Positions 55,547 to 64,000 are shown, counted from the first letter of the stretch. The stretch is DNA of 64,000 nucleotides from Roseovarius aestuarii (GCA_027214255.1 JAPWHL010000018.1:1-64000); one strand, 5' to 3'. Notes: generated from the sequence alone by a model not told the origin. A program made the numbers and translations.

Positions 55547-56124
55547 CTCAAACCATCCTCTCCGACGATGTCGGATACATCCAATCCGCCCGAGCGCGCA
55601 TGGATGCGTGGCCCGGTTGTCATAACCAACGCAAACATCAGCTCATTGGCACGCGGCGCGTCATTCAATCCAATTTCCATACTGTCAAAGTGGCTGCGCA
55701 CATAAGACGCGTTGATATGCGTGATCGGTACGTCCAGACGGCTGCCTGTGCCGCCAACCTTTTTGGCAGAGGGAACGATCGCCTTGGTCCCGCCGATCAC
55801 TTCGCGCATGGCATACCCGCCGGGCGCATGCCAAAGCGCACCATGCTCCAGCTCACCAGCGGACCCGACCAACGACCCCTTACCGTATCCTTCGATCTTG
55901 TCCGCACCACCAAGCGCCGTCGCCAGACGTTTGGCAAGATCCAGACCAAGAGGGCGAAGATCATCCATGAACCCCTGAATGTTGGCTTCATACCGGCCAG
56001 CAAACGGATTGGTGATAACCGCAAAGCAGGCCCCGCGCAGCAAAGGCGTGTCGACGACAGGCCCCCCTTCGTGAAAAACCTCTTCCACAGAAAGGACGAT
56101 CTTTCTGATTTCTATTTTAGACAT
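55543..56124 (-). CDS. AA_synth (DUF1185) family protein, first paralogue
   Basis: 193 aa; the same family as the next gene, with NPFAGRY, GELEHG, KKVGGTGSRLDVPITH and ASYVRSHFDSMEIGLNDAPRANE. Differences fall mostly in the middle helices, so the two are old duplicates and not recent copies. It overlaps the UPF0280 gene by 8 bp. Function unknown; tandem pairs in a ring-cleavage operon point to a shared two-subunit enzyme. Confidence 0.85.
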   Translation of the reverse strand: MSKIEIRKIVLSVEEVFHEGGPVVDTPLLRGACFAVITNPFAGRYEANIQGFMDDLRPLGLDLAKRLATALGGADKIEGYGKGSLVGSAGELEHGALWHAPGGYAMREVIGGTKAIVPSAKKVGGTGSRLDVPITHINASYVRSHFDSMEIGLNDAPRANELMFALVMTTGPRIHARSGGLDVSDIVGEDGLR

Positions 56125-56995
56125 TTTCTAACTCCGGTGTCTGGTGTTGTTGGCCACAGCCTTGGCCAATTGTGACAGTCTGACCCTGCAAGAACAATGC
56201 AGCGCCTTTGATATGATGAGCGTTAAGGAATGACTGGGCCAATCCAAGCCCCGCCGCAAGCGCCGCGTCTCGGTCCGCTTTTATTAGGACAGGAACGCGC
56301 GTAACCACCATACGGTCCCCAAGATCACTATCCGGTTGCAAGTGACTTGCTGGCTCGCGCCGGATTTCAGGATTGTCAGGCAGATCGACGGCATTGGCAA
56401 TCAACGTTGCAGCGGCGTCGGCCGTCGCTGCGGTTCTCGCCAAAACCGTGACACTGTCCGCAATGCCCATCGAATGGCTACGGCCATGCGTGCCGCTGGT
56501 TGCTATACCACGGATCCCGTCATCCGCCGAAAACCGAATACGCCCCAGATCTTGACCATCCGCCTGCGCCACGGCAATCGAATACTCGGCGTCGCCTGCC
56601 AGATGCACCGCAATGTCGCCGCCGTTGTTCACATACGCCCGCCGCAAAGGAAGCGCATCACATATTGCGCCCAGAACTTCGTCCGCAACAGACCCCGCCA
56701 CCGCGATCATCGGGGTGACAAACGTCTGAGTGCAGAACGGTTGGGCCGCGCAATACATCCGTTGCGCAACCGGATCACTCGGGAGAGGCGTGTGCGGCAT
56801 CAACTGGCTGCGGTGTTGATCCAAGCCCACAACCAGCCCTTCCAGGATTGTCTGAAACCGCGCATGTGCCGCCTCAAACGCCTGTTGGCGCTCACGTGGC
56901 GTATGTGCGTCCACGCCGATGATCAAATCAATCGGCCCGTGATGCAAATGCAGGCGATCACCTGCACCCAGAATGGCGGCTTGTGGCCCCTGCAT
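56117..56995 (-). CDS. UPF0280 family protein (ApbE-like fold)
   Basis: 292 aa. AFCTQTF-like QPFCTQTFVTPMIAVAGSVADEVL, YVNNGGDIAVHL, GIATSGTHGRSHSMGIADSVTV are the UPF0280 blocks, which resemble ApbE flavin transferases (NNGGDI, the GIATSG strand and a C-terminal Asp). ApbE proteins attach FMN covalently to target Thr/Ser. The adjacent hnr product's family contains covalently bound flavin, so flavin attachment is an attractive but untested role. Confidence 0.85.
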   Translation of the reverse strand: MQGPQAAILGAGDRLHLHHGPIDLIIGVDAHTPRERQQAFEAAHARFQTILEGLVVGLDQHRSQLMPHTPLPSDPVAQRMYCAAQPFCTQTFVTPMIAVAGSVADEVLGAICDALPLRRAYVNNGGDIAVHLAGDAEYSIAVAQADGQDLGRIRFSADDGIRGIATSGTHGRSHSMGIADSVTVLARTAATADAAATLIANAVDLPDNPEIRREPASHLQPDSDLGDRMVVTRVPVLIKADRDAALAAGLGLAQSFLNAHHIKGAALFLQGQTVTIGQGCGQQHQTPELENV

Positions 56996-57001
56996 GTTAA
57001 A

Positions 57002-58492
57002 TCAGTTGTCCTTCTTCCAACGATAGTTGTGCTTGGCCGTTGGATCCGCCTCGGGGTCGATCTGCCCAACCCGACGCACCGAGTCTGAAATCACATCCTC
57101 GATCGGCCGGATCTGGTCTGCATGCCCGCCCAGCGCCACATAATCCGACAGCCGCATGGTGAATTCGATCGGCGCCACCAAAGCTGGCGTTGGAACGTAC
57201 CCAAAGGAATTGGATGGCATGTCCAAGACGTCCGCCATCACTGTAATTCCGCCACCCGGCCAGACATAGGTATTCGCACCGCCGCATGACACATGCGTCA
57301 ACGAATCCTTCACCGAGTTGGTTAATTTTACCGGGTTTTCCGTAACCCCGGCCCGCAAGGATCCACCTGCCCCGCCCATGAACAACACCGAGCACACCGA
57401 CGGCTCACAGTTTTCCGCGATCCGTTCGACAGACAGTTTGATCGCTTCGGTCAATGGCGCAGGCTGTGGCTCTAGATTTTCGTCCAGTTCGTAGTAGGCG
57501 TATTGTTCGCCCGTGGTCGACACCATCAAAAGACGCAGACCTTGCCATGCAACTTTGGGGTCCGCTGGTTTCAGAATGGTCAAAGGATCTTCGACATCCG
57601 TGCCGCCCCAACCGGTTCCCGGCTCCGCCACTTGAAAGTAACGCCCCGGAGTTGAACGCCGACCGTTAACCTTTATTCCTGTTGGCGGAACATTCAGCAT
57701 CTTGCCCGCCTGATGCTCGGACAGGACGCCGGTGATGTGGTCATCAACAACGATCACCTCATCCACGTGTTGCGCCCATTGCGAAGCGAACATCCCAATA
57801 GTGGCCGACCCACAGCCGACACGCATCAGGTTTTCAACCTGCCCATTCACGATAGGTGCCTTGCCCGCTTGCACAACCACTGTCGCGCCATCGTCCACGG
57901 TCAGTTCGACCGCCTCAGCGTTGCACAGCTTAAGAAGCGTGTCGCATGTCACGCGACCCTCCTTCTTGGTGCCACCTGTCAGGTGCTCGACACCGCCAAG
58001 CGACAGCATTTTTGAGCCATACTCGCTAGTCATAACATGGCCCACAGGCTCGCCCTGACACCGCACAATATTACGTTCGTGCCCGATAAATCGATCCGTA
58101 TCGATTTTGATTTTCACACCACAATAGCTGAAAATTCCCTCGGTCACGACGGTGACCATGTCGGCACCATCTACGTTCTGGCTGACAATAAACGGTGCAG
58201 GCTTGTAATCAGGATATGTCGTGCCCGCCCCGACCGCCGTGACGAATGGCCGATTGCTTTGGACCAGATCACCGTCCCAGTCGCTGCCGTCTGTCCCCTT
58301 CATAAAGGGAACAGCCTGTGTTCCGCTTTCAATGGAATTTTCAATAATGGTCAGGGGATCAAGGCGCACCAGCTCACCCGCGTGATTGGCATACCGATCA
58401 CAAGCACCAGATCTCCCTTCTGCTATAAAACACAGAACGGGGCATGCATCGCAGCGGATTTTTTCGGGCTTCTTGAGTGCTGCATCAGTCAT
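57002..58492 (-). CDS. hnr: 6-Hydroxynicotinate reductase
   Basis: 496 aa. It reduces 6-hydroxynicotinate to 1,4,5,6-tetrahydro-6-oxonicotinate with reduced ferredoxin (Eubacterium barkeri Hnr, a flavin and iron-sulfur protein). An N-terminal cluster motif (C14, C17, C21, C31) is followed by Cys 124, 145, 183 and 190. GCGSATIGMFASQW and CGGANTYVWPGGGITVM follow. The start overlaps the end of the molybdenum hydroxylase gene by 8 bp with AAAGG upstream. This ring reduction is the step that commits pyridine carbon to the enamidase route. Confidence 0.86.
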   Translation of the reverse strand: MTDAALKKPEKIRCDACPVLCFIAEGRSGACDRYANHAGELVRLDPLTIIENSIESGTQAVPFMKGTDGSDWDGDLVQSNRPFVTAVGAGTTYPDYKPAPFIVSQNVDGADMVTVVTEGIFSYCGVKIKIDTDRFIGHERNIVRCQGEPVGHVMTSEYGSKMLSLGGVEHLTGGTKKEGRVTCDTLLKLCNAEAVELTVDDGATVVVQAGKAPIVNGQVENLMRVGCGSATIGMFASQWAQHVDEVIVVDDHITGVLSEHQAGKMLNVPPTGIKVNGRRSTPGRYFQVAEPGTGWGGTDVEDPLTILKPADPKVAWQGLRLLMVSTTGEQYAYYELDENLEPQPAPLTEAIKLSVERIAENCEPSVCSVLFMGGAGGSLRAGVTENPVKLTNSVKDSLTHVSCGGANTYVWPGGGITVMADVLDMPSNSFGYVPTPALVAPIEFTMRLSDYVALGGHADQIRPIEDVISDSVRRVGQIDPEADPTAKHNYRWKKDN

Positions 58493-61226
58493 TCGTTCTA
58501 CCTTTAATCGCTTGGCGCAACCGTGACGGCGTGACAGGAACGGAATAAACGCGGACCCCGGTTGCGTATTTTATCGCATTCAAAAGGGATGGCGCAGTTG
58601 GGATAAGAACATGCTCGCCCAGCCCTTTGGCGCCGTAGGGACCATGCGCATCGGGCACTTCAATAATCAGCGTTTCAATTGGTGGGATATCCCCGATCGT
58701 CGGGATCAGGTAATCGTGCAGGTTCTCTGTACGCCCCGGCAGATACTCTTCCATCAGCGCCATCCCCAGACCTTGGGCAATACCGCCCTGCACCTGACCT
58801 TCGACCAGCATCGGGTTAATCGCCTTGCCCACATCATGCGCCGCCACAAACTTGATGGGGTTGATCGTGCCCAGCGCCTCGTCAACCTCGATCACGGCCA
58901 GTTGCGCCGCATAGCCAAACTGTGCGTACGGGATGCCTTGACCGTTTTCATCCAGCGGTTTTGTCGGCGGATCATATGTGCCGCTGGACCGAATGACATA
59001 GCCCTCGCTGTCTGGCTCCATTCCGGTCAGGTCAATCTTGTGCGTCTTACCTGCATCTGTCACCAAAACTGCGCCAGATTCGAACGCCAGCGTCGCATCC
59101 TCAGACAGGTTCACATGCCGCAAGATTTTTGCACGCATGTCCTCCCCCGAAAGGCGCGCAGCATTTCCAGACACGAATGTCTGGCGAGAGGCTGATGTTT
59201 TGCCTGCATCAGGTGTTACATCCGTATCGCTGCCAATCAACTCAACATCTGTGGCCGAAACGCCCAGCGCAGTCGCAAAGATTTGCGAAATCACCGTGTT
59301 GGCCCCTTGCCCGATGTCCATCGCGCCTTGGTGCAGAACCACGCGACCATCTGCGCGAAGACCCGCCTTGATCGTCGACGGGTTAGGCAATGACGTGTTG
59401 CCACATCCATACCAGCCCGCCGCAAGGCCCACACCACGCCGCAAACTGCCAGTAGATGCGGCGTTAAAGGCATCCGCCGCTTTGCGTTCGTGATCCCACG
59501 CCGGGCGCAGAGCCTCAAGACATGCCTTGGCACCGACCCCCTGCGAAAACACCTGTCCGCATACTGTCGGGGTGCCATCTTCCAACGCATTCAGAATACG
59601 GAATTCAAGCGGATCAATCTCCAGTTTTTCTGCAAGATCATCAAATAGGCTTTCCTGCGCGATCCCCGATTGCGGCACGCCAAACCCGCGGAACGCTCCG
59701 GACGGCGGGCAGTTGGTATGAATACCGTTTGCTGTCGCTATGTAATCTGAAATGCGATAGGGTCCTGACGCGTGCACCGGCACACGGTTCGCAACCGTCG
59801 GCCCCCACGAAGCATACGCCCCAGTATTGAAATCACCTGCAAAACGAAAGCCAGACAAACGGCCATCCTTTTTCGCGCCGATTTTAAGCTTGATCTCAGC
59901 GGGGTGGCGTTTGGTCGTCGATTGCATGGATTCCTGACGCGAATAGGTAATCCGCACAGGTTGCCCGGTTTTCAGAGCAGCCAACGCCAGAAATGGCTGC
60001 ACCGAGATATCGAGTTTGGAGCCAAAACCACCGCCAACCCCAGTCGGCACGATCCGGATTTGGCTGCGATCCATCCCTAGGATGGTTGCCATCGCTTCAA
60101 GGTCCATGACGGGGGCCTGCGTGCAGGCGTGAATTTCAACGCGCCCGTTCACAACCTCGGCAAAACCTGCCTCGGGCTCGATATATCCGTGTTCGACAAA
60201 ACTGGTTGAAAACGCGCCTTCGACGGTCACGTCAGCAGCCTGCAAAGCCGCATCTGCATCACCAGTTTTGACAAAACCACGGCACATCAGGTTCCCCGCT
60301 CGCGCCGGGTGGAGTTGCGGCGCACCGGCGACCTGCGCCTCGTCTACGGCGGTGACGTTATCCAGTTCCGTCCATGTGACGGGAAAATTTTCGGGTCCAA
60401 AGGCACGGATCGCTTCCGGCGTCCCAACAACAGCCGCCACTGCCTCGCCCCTGAAACGCGCAATGTCCTCGGCAAACACTGGTTGATCAGCAAAATCAGG
60501 AATTACGCCGAAACAGTTTTTCCCTGAGATATCCGCAACCGTCAGCACCGCCTCCATGCCGGCAGTGCTTGCACACCACCCATCCAGATCGCCAAAGACA
60601 AAAGACGCGCGCGGATAGGGCGAGCGCACTACCCGCACCTCTAAGGTTCCAGATGGGGCGACATCATCACCAAATGCCTCGACCCCGGTGACTTTGTCGA
60701 TACCATCCAGCCGGCGCATTGATCCGCCTGCACCGCCCATCCCGTCCAACGTCGACGGCACCCCAAGGATCGCATCAATAATTTTCCGATACCCGGTGCA
60801 ACGGCACAAAACACCGGCAAGCCCATCCTTGACCTGTTGTTCGGTCGGGACTGGCGTGTCACGCAACAAGGCCACGGCGGACACCATCATACCCGGCGTG
60901 CAAATCCCGCATTGCGCGGCCCCATGATCCTGAAAACGTTCCATCAGGGCCTTGGCATGGTCGTCATCCTTGACCAGTCCCGCCAACGTTTCCACCTTTT
61001 GGCCAGACGCTTGCTGAGCAGGCATCAAGCACGCGCAGACTGTGTCTCCATTCACGAGAACAGAACACGCGCCACAGTCACCGGCGTTACAGCCGATTTT
61101 TACATCGCGCCGATCCAGCCGTTCGCGCAATGTCTCGGACAGGCGCTCGCCAAGGTTTGGAACAACGTGAACAGATTCACCGTTCAATTCGAAATGAATA
61201 CCCGACACCGGATTGGAAGCACCCAT
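58485..61226 (-). CDS. Xanthine-dehydrogenase-family molybdenum hydroxylase, FeS and Mo domains fused
   Basis: 913 aa. Residues 1-160 carry two 2Fe-2S clusters (C46, C51, C54, C66 region; C106, C109, C141, C143). Residues 170-913 form the molybdopterin-binding part, with GGGFGSK, GAFRGFGVPQ and the catalytic Glu in GAKGLGEH. In this operon it should hydroxylate nicotinate at C-6. In E. barkeri the same job is split over four subunits; here the small and large subunits are one chain. It lies 3 bp after the FAD subunit. Confidence 0.88.
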   Translation of the reverse strand: MGASNPVSGIHFELNGESVHVVPNLGERLSETLRERLDRRDVKIGCNAGDCGACSVLVNGDTVCACLMPAQQASGQKVETLAGLVKDDDHAKALMERFQDHGAAQCGICTPGMMVSAVALLRDTPVPTEQQVKDGLAGVLCRCTGYRKIIDAILGVPSTLDGMGGAGGSMRRLDGIDKVTGVEAFGDDVAPSGTLEVRVVRSPYPRASFVFGDLDGWCASTAGMEAVLTVADISGKNCFGVIPDFADQPVFAEDIARFRGEAVAAVVGTPEAIRAFGPENFPVTWTELDNVTAVDEAQVAGAPQLHPARAGNLMCRGFVKTGDADAALQAADVTVEGAFSTSFVEHGYIEPEAGFAEVVNGRVEIHACTQAPVMDLEAMATILGMDRSQIRIVPTGVGGGFGSKLDISVQPFLALAALKTGQPVRITYSRQESMQSTTKRHPAEIKLKIGAKKDGRLSGFRFAGDFNTGAYASWGPTVANRVPVHASGPYRISDYIATANGIHTNCPPSGAFRGFGVPQSGIAQESLFDDLAEKLEIDPLEFRILNALEDGTPTVCGQVFSQGVGAKACLEALRPAWDHERKAADAFNAASTGSLRRGVGLAAGWYGCGNTSLPNPSTIKAGLRADGRVVLHQGAMDIGQGANTVISQIFATALGVSATDVELIGSDTDVTPDAGKTSASRQTFVSGNAARLSGEDMRAKILRHVNLSEDATLAFESGAVLVTDAGKTHKIDLTGMEPDSEGYVIRSSGTYDPPTKPLDENGQGIPYAQFGYAAQLAVIEVDEALGTINPIKFVAAHDVGKAINPMLVEGQVQGGIAQGLGMALMEEYLPGRTENLHDYLIPTIGDIPPIETLIIEVPDAHGPYGAKGLGEHVLIPTAPSLLNAIKYATGVRVYSVPVTPSRLRQAIKGRTND

Positions 61227-61229
61227 GGT

Positions 61230-62069
61230 TCAGTTTCCCTTGCATGCATCAACAACGACGCGTCGGCAAATTTCGGTAACAACATCGAGACGATATTCAT
61301 CAGATCCGCGCACATCAGAAATCGGGCTGAGCGGGGCCAGCGCCTGACCACACCCAAAATCAATATCCCCAAGATCGCCGACCGCTTGCCCCACAAGACG
61401 CGCCTCTAACTCAGGCAATCGTTTTGCAACCGGCGAACAACTCCCGACCGCAATACGCACGTCCGTTAGCTTTCCCGCCTTAACCTCGACAACCGCAGCG
61501 ACCATCACGATGGAAATCACCAGATGCTTGCGACTTCCAAGCTTGGAAAAACTGCTGGTCGCGGTTTCTGAAATGTCTGGAATGTGAAGCGCGACAACCA
61601 TCTCGCCCGGCTTTAAATCAATCTGGCGCACGCCGGTGATAAAATCCGACAGCCCAACCATCCGTCGACCGCCGACCGATCCAATCTCAACCATTGCATT
61701 CAGCGCAAGAAGCGGTGGCACGCCGTCAGCTGCGGGAGATGCGTTACAGATGTTCCCCGCAATGGTTCCCTGATTTTGAATTTGCCGTGCTCCTACCTCA
61801 AGCGCGGCCAGCTTCAGTGCATCAAATGCCGGCGGCAACGGCGCGTGCGCAATGGTGGTCCATGTCGTTGCACCACCAATCCGCCACCCCGCATCCGTCC
61901 GTGTGACACCTTGCAGCTCACCAAGGCGGCTTACATCCAGAAGGTCATCGTCGATTTGTCCCTGCCGCAGGCTTGGAAAATAATCCGTGCCGCCAGCAAC
62001 TATTCTGGGGTTATTGCTCTCAAGAAAGCGAAACGCTTCTTCAGTATTGATAGGAGCCAGATAAGGCAC
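61230..62069 (-). CDS. FAD-binding subunit of the molybdenum hydroxylase
   Basis: 279 aa, FAD_binding_5/CO_deh_flav_C type. FAD motifs RIVAGGTDYFPSLRQG and GTIAGNICNASPAADGVPPLLAL are intact. The start is a GTG at 62069 with GGGAGGA five to nine bases before it. It passes electrons from the Mo/FeS chain to an acceptor. First gene of the six-gene operon and 20 bases from an operator copy. Confidence 0.9.
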   Translation of the reverse strand: MPYLAPINTEEAFRFLESNNPRIVAGGTDYFPSLRQGQIDDDLLDVSRLGELQGVTRTDAGWRIGGATTWTTIAHAPLPPAFDALKLAALEVGARQIQNQGTIAGNICNASPAADGVPPLLALNAMVEIGSVGGRRMVGLSDFITGVRQIDLKPGEMVVALHIPDISETATSSFSKLGSRKHLVISIVMVAAVVEVKAGKLTDVRIAVGSCSPVAKRLPELEARLVGQAVGDLGDIDFGCGQALAPLSPISDVRGSDEYRLDVVTEICRRVVVDACKGN

Positions 62070-62089
62070 GCAGTCCTCCCAGAGCTAAT

Positions 62090-62105
62090 CGTTCGTACAC
62101 TAACG
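62090..62105. promoter_or_regulatory. Regulon operator 4 (hydroxylase-hnr operon)
   Basis: CGTTCGTACACTAACG, with CGTT / AACG outer arms. It is 20 bases upstream of the FAD-subunit GTG start and between that gene and the MarR gene. Confidence 0.85.
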
Positions 62106-62264
62106 TTAGCAGCGGGTTCCAGACTGTGTCAAACGGAATCTTGGGTCAAAAACGCGTCAGCACAACGTCAAATCTTGCCAGCTAAGGCTGGGCAATCATG
62201 GGCATCGCCGAATGCCACCAAGACCAAACTACCATGCCTTGAGGCCGATAAAGAGCCAGATAAC

Positions 62265-62690
62265 CTAGCCCAATCTTTTTAACATACGTATCAGCGTTTT
62301 TCGTTCTGATGCGGACAAAGGCGACAGCGTGAGATTTGAAACTTTGTTACCTGCCTCGTAAAGTTCCGGAACAATACCCAGTTGATCCTCTGGAATTGAC
62401 AGGATCGCACGACGCTTGTCATTCGGGTCTGAATTAACTTCTACCAACCCTTTCTTACGCAACCTCTCAACCACCCCCTTGATGGTGGCGACATCCATAG
62501 CAGTCCGGCGCCCCAATTCATTCTGTGAACATTTTTTCAACTCGGCCAACTTTACCAAAGCCGCAAACTGCGTTGGCGTCAGGCCGTATGGCACGATTTC
62601 CTGAAACAATGATGAGTGACGCTGGTTTGCAAGCCGGAGAAGATAGCCGACCTGATGATCAAGAGTATATTCGCTTACTTTATCTTCCAA
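62265..62690 (-). CDS. MarR-family regulator, probable repressor of the pyridine regulon
   Basis: 141 aa. A winged helix-turn-helix of MarR type: LTPTQFAALVKLAELKKCSQ, RRTAMDVATIKGVVERLRKKGLVE, and the wing SDPNDKRRAILSI. It is divergent from ena and upstream of the hydroxylase operon, and the window's five palindromes have the size of MarR sites. Pseudomonas NicR, a MarR protein induced by 6-hydroxynicotinate, is a precedent. No operator copy precedes its own start closely, so autoregulation may occur through the shared ena region. Confidence 0.9.
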   Translation of the reverse strand: MEDKVSEYTLDHQVGYLLRLANQRHSSLFQEIVPYGLTPTQFAALVKLAELKKCSQNELGRRTAMDVATIKGVVERLRKKGLVEVNSDPNDKRRAILSIPEDQLGIVPELYEAGNKVSNLTLSPLSASERKTLIRMLKRLG

Positions 62691-62871
62691 ACCGCAATCA
62701 CTCCGCTACTAAATGTTGTTACCGGCTCATAAATCCCCGGGTATAAGATGCAAGCATGTACAACAACCCTTCGCGGTCCGGTTCCACTGGGCGAACAAAA
62801 CCAGACGCCCTAATCAGTGACAACCGGCATGCCCAGTGTCAAAGGAAAATGGTAGACAGCCGCTTGCCAGT

Positions 62872-62887
62872 CGTTAGTATGCCAACA
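62872..62887. promoter_or_regulatory. Regulon operator 5 (ena)
   Basis: CGTTAGTATGCCAACA, the least symmetric copy but with all invariant bases. It is 23 bases before the enamidase start, in the 220-bp marR-ena divergent region. Confidence 0.8.
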
Positions 62888-62910
62888 GATATTCAACCTA
62901 GGGGGTCTCG

Positions 62911-64000
62911 ATGGGGAATGCATCTAAAAAACTGGTGATCAGGAATATCGGTCTTATCCTGACAGGAAAAATGGAAGCTCCGATTGCGGATGGCGATTGC
63001 GTCATTGCAATTGACGGCAAGATTTCCGCCTTTGGGTATGAAAAGGATCTGGACACAGAAGGTGCGAGCACGACGATCAACGCACACGGATCGACAGTCG
63101 CGCCCGGCCTGATTGACAGCCATGTACACCCCGTCGTTGGCGACTACACCCCGCGGCAACAACAGCTGAACTGGATCGATTCCACCTTGCACGGCGGTGT
63201 GACAACCATGATCTCGGCGGGCGAAGTTCACATGCCTGGCCGCCCCAAAGACATCGTTGGACTAAAGGCCATGGCGATCGCCGCCCAGCGCTGGTACGAA
63301 AATTTTCGCCCATCCGGCGTCAAGGTATTGGCCGGCGCACCTGTTATCGAACACGGCATGGAAGAACATGATTTCAAAGATCTGGCCGATGCAGGTGTCA
63401 AATACCTTGGCGAGGTCGGGCTGGGCACCGTCAAGGACGGCAAGACCGCAAACCAGATGGTCAACTGGGCCCGCAAATACGGTATCCAATCCACGATCCA
63501 TACCGGCGGGCCTTCTATTCCCGGCTCAGGACTGATTGATGCCGATATGGTTCTAGAAACCGGCACCGATGTTGTCGGGCACATCAATGGGGGTCATTCG
63601 GCACTGCCTGACGATCAAATCGTTTGCCTGTGCGAAAGCTGCACCAAAGGTTTGGAGATTGTTCACAACGGGAACGAACGCGCGGCCTTGCTGACGCTGA
63701 ACACGACCCGCGAGTTGGGTAAGATGGATCAAATCATCCTTGGTACAGATGGCCCCGCAGGCTCTGGGGTTCAACCGTTGGGCATTATGCGCATGGTGGC
63801 CATGCTTTCCAGCCTCGGAAATGTACCTGCCGAAATCGCCTTCTGCTTCGCAAACGGTAACACATCACGTCAACGCGAACTGGACGTCGGCCTTATGGAA
63901 GTCGGCTATTCGGCTGATTTCGTAATCATGGATCAGGCCCAGCACGCACCCGGCAAGAATATTCTGGAATCTGTCCAGCTAGGGAACTTGCCCGGTATCG
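62911..64000 (+). CDS. ena: Enamidase (amidohydrolase), truncated by the window edge
   Basis: 363 codons are visible; the E. barkeri enzyme is about 385 aa, so only a short tail is missing. Metal ligands H71 and H73 lie in PGLIDSHVHP. YTPRQQQLNWIDSTLHGGVTTMISAGEVHMPGRPKD, GEVGLGTVKDGKTANQMVNWARKYG and HTGG all follow Eubacterium enamidase. It hydrolyses 1,4,5,6-tetrahydro-6-oxonicotinate to 2-formylglutarate and ammonia. The start has aggggg upstream. Later pathway genes probably lie beyond position 64000. Confidence 0.9.
   Translation, partial: MGNASKKLVIRNIGLILTGKMEAPIADGDCVIAIDGKISAFGYEKDLDTEGASTTINAHGSTVAPGLIDSHVHPVVGDYTPRQQQLNWIDSTLHGGVTTMISAGEVHMPGRPKDIVGLKAMAIAAQRWYENFRPSGVKVLAGAPVIEHGMEEHDFKDLADAGVKYLGEVGLGTVKDGKTANQMVNWARKYGIQSTIHTGGPSIPGSGLIDADMVLETGTDVVGHINGGHSALPDDQIVCLCESCTKGLEIVHNGNERAALLTLNTTRELGKMDQIILGTDGPAGSGVQPLGIMRMVAMLSSLGNVPAEIAFCFANGNTSRQRELDVGLMEVGYSADFVIMDQAQHAPGKNILESVQLGNLPGI

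Noticed and set aside
1..64000. Mobile elements, CRISPR arrays, tRNA or rRNA genes
   Set aside because: No transposase or integrase, no repeat-spacer pattern and no conserved RNA-gene boxes were seen. The operon junctions are tight, which argues against recent insertions.

Overview
The window reads as chromosomal DNA of an alphaproteobacterium, most likely a marine Rhodobacterales (Roseobacter-type) strain. The reasons are the moderately high G+C content, an aerobic cobalamin cluster headed by CbtB/CbtA and DUF1636 proteins, two LIV-type ABC importers, a TAXI-TRAP transporter, and dense operons joined by ATGA stop/start overlaps. I see no rRNA, tRNA, CRISPR array, insertion sequence or phage gene. 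The last gene runs off the right edge. Region 1 (164-15069) begins with an OmpR-type response regulator and its sensor kinase. Next, on the minus strand, come an ectoine-hydrolase-like M24 protein and a complete branched-chain-type ABC importer (livKGFHM order) downstream of a LysR regulator. Divergent from the LysR gene is an operon with a class III CoA-transferase, both subunits of an N,N-dimethylformamidase-like amidohydrolase, a SnoaL/lumazine-binding-like protein and an aldehyde dehydrogenase. Together these look like uptake and hydrolysis of an amide-type nitrogen or carbon source. Region 2 (15117-33003) is a near-complete aerobic corrin-ring operon. It starts with a cobalamin riboswitch, then cbtB, cbtA, a His-rich exported protein, DUF1636, cobW, cobN, cobG, cobH, cobI, cobJ, (cobK inverted), cobL, cobE, cobM, cobB, cobA, DUF1636, cobF, cobO and cobQ. 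The inverted cobK overlaps both neighbours, and the start of cobL is unusual. Region 3 (33234-46748) holds a TetR regulator, an acyl-CoA synthetase and an SDR on the minus strand. Divergent from them is a second LIV importer followed by a thiolase-like protein, an SDR, an ACAD11-like acyl-CoA dehydrogenase and an APH-type kinase. The kinase and dehydrogenase form the split equivalent of the ACAD10/11 or LvaA/LvaC module for phosphorylation-dependent 4-hydroxyacyl-CoA catabolism. An FkbM methyltransferase follows. Region 4 (47135-64000) is the most interesting part. It encodes a nicotinate-type ring-reduction pathway: a two-subunit molybdenum hydroxylase, 6-hydroxynicotinate reductase, enamidase, and a ferredoxin with its reductase. 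Two AA_synth (DUF1185) paralogues, a UPF0280/ApbE-like protein and a MarR regulator belong to it. The same 16-bp palindrome precedes five transcription units: ena, the hydroxylase operon, fdx-fpr, the TAXI-TRAP transporter, and a pair made of nadC plus a PhnN/AMP-phosphorylase fusion. I infer a quinolinate catabolic system. NadC would turn quinolinate and PRPP into NaMN and CO2. The phosphorylase half would split NaMN into nicotinate and ribose-1,5-bisphosphate. The PhnN half would remake PRPP. Nicotinate would then enter the ferredoxin-dependent hnr/enamidase route. To my knowledge this PRPP-recycling decarboxylation has not been described. It rests on gene fusion, context and shared operators, not on experiment.
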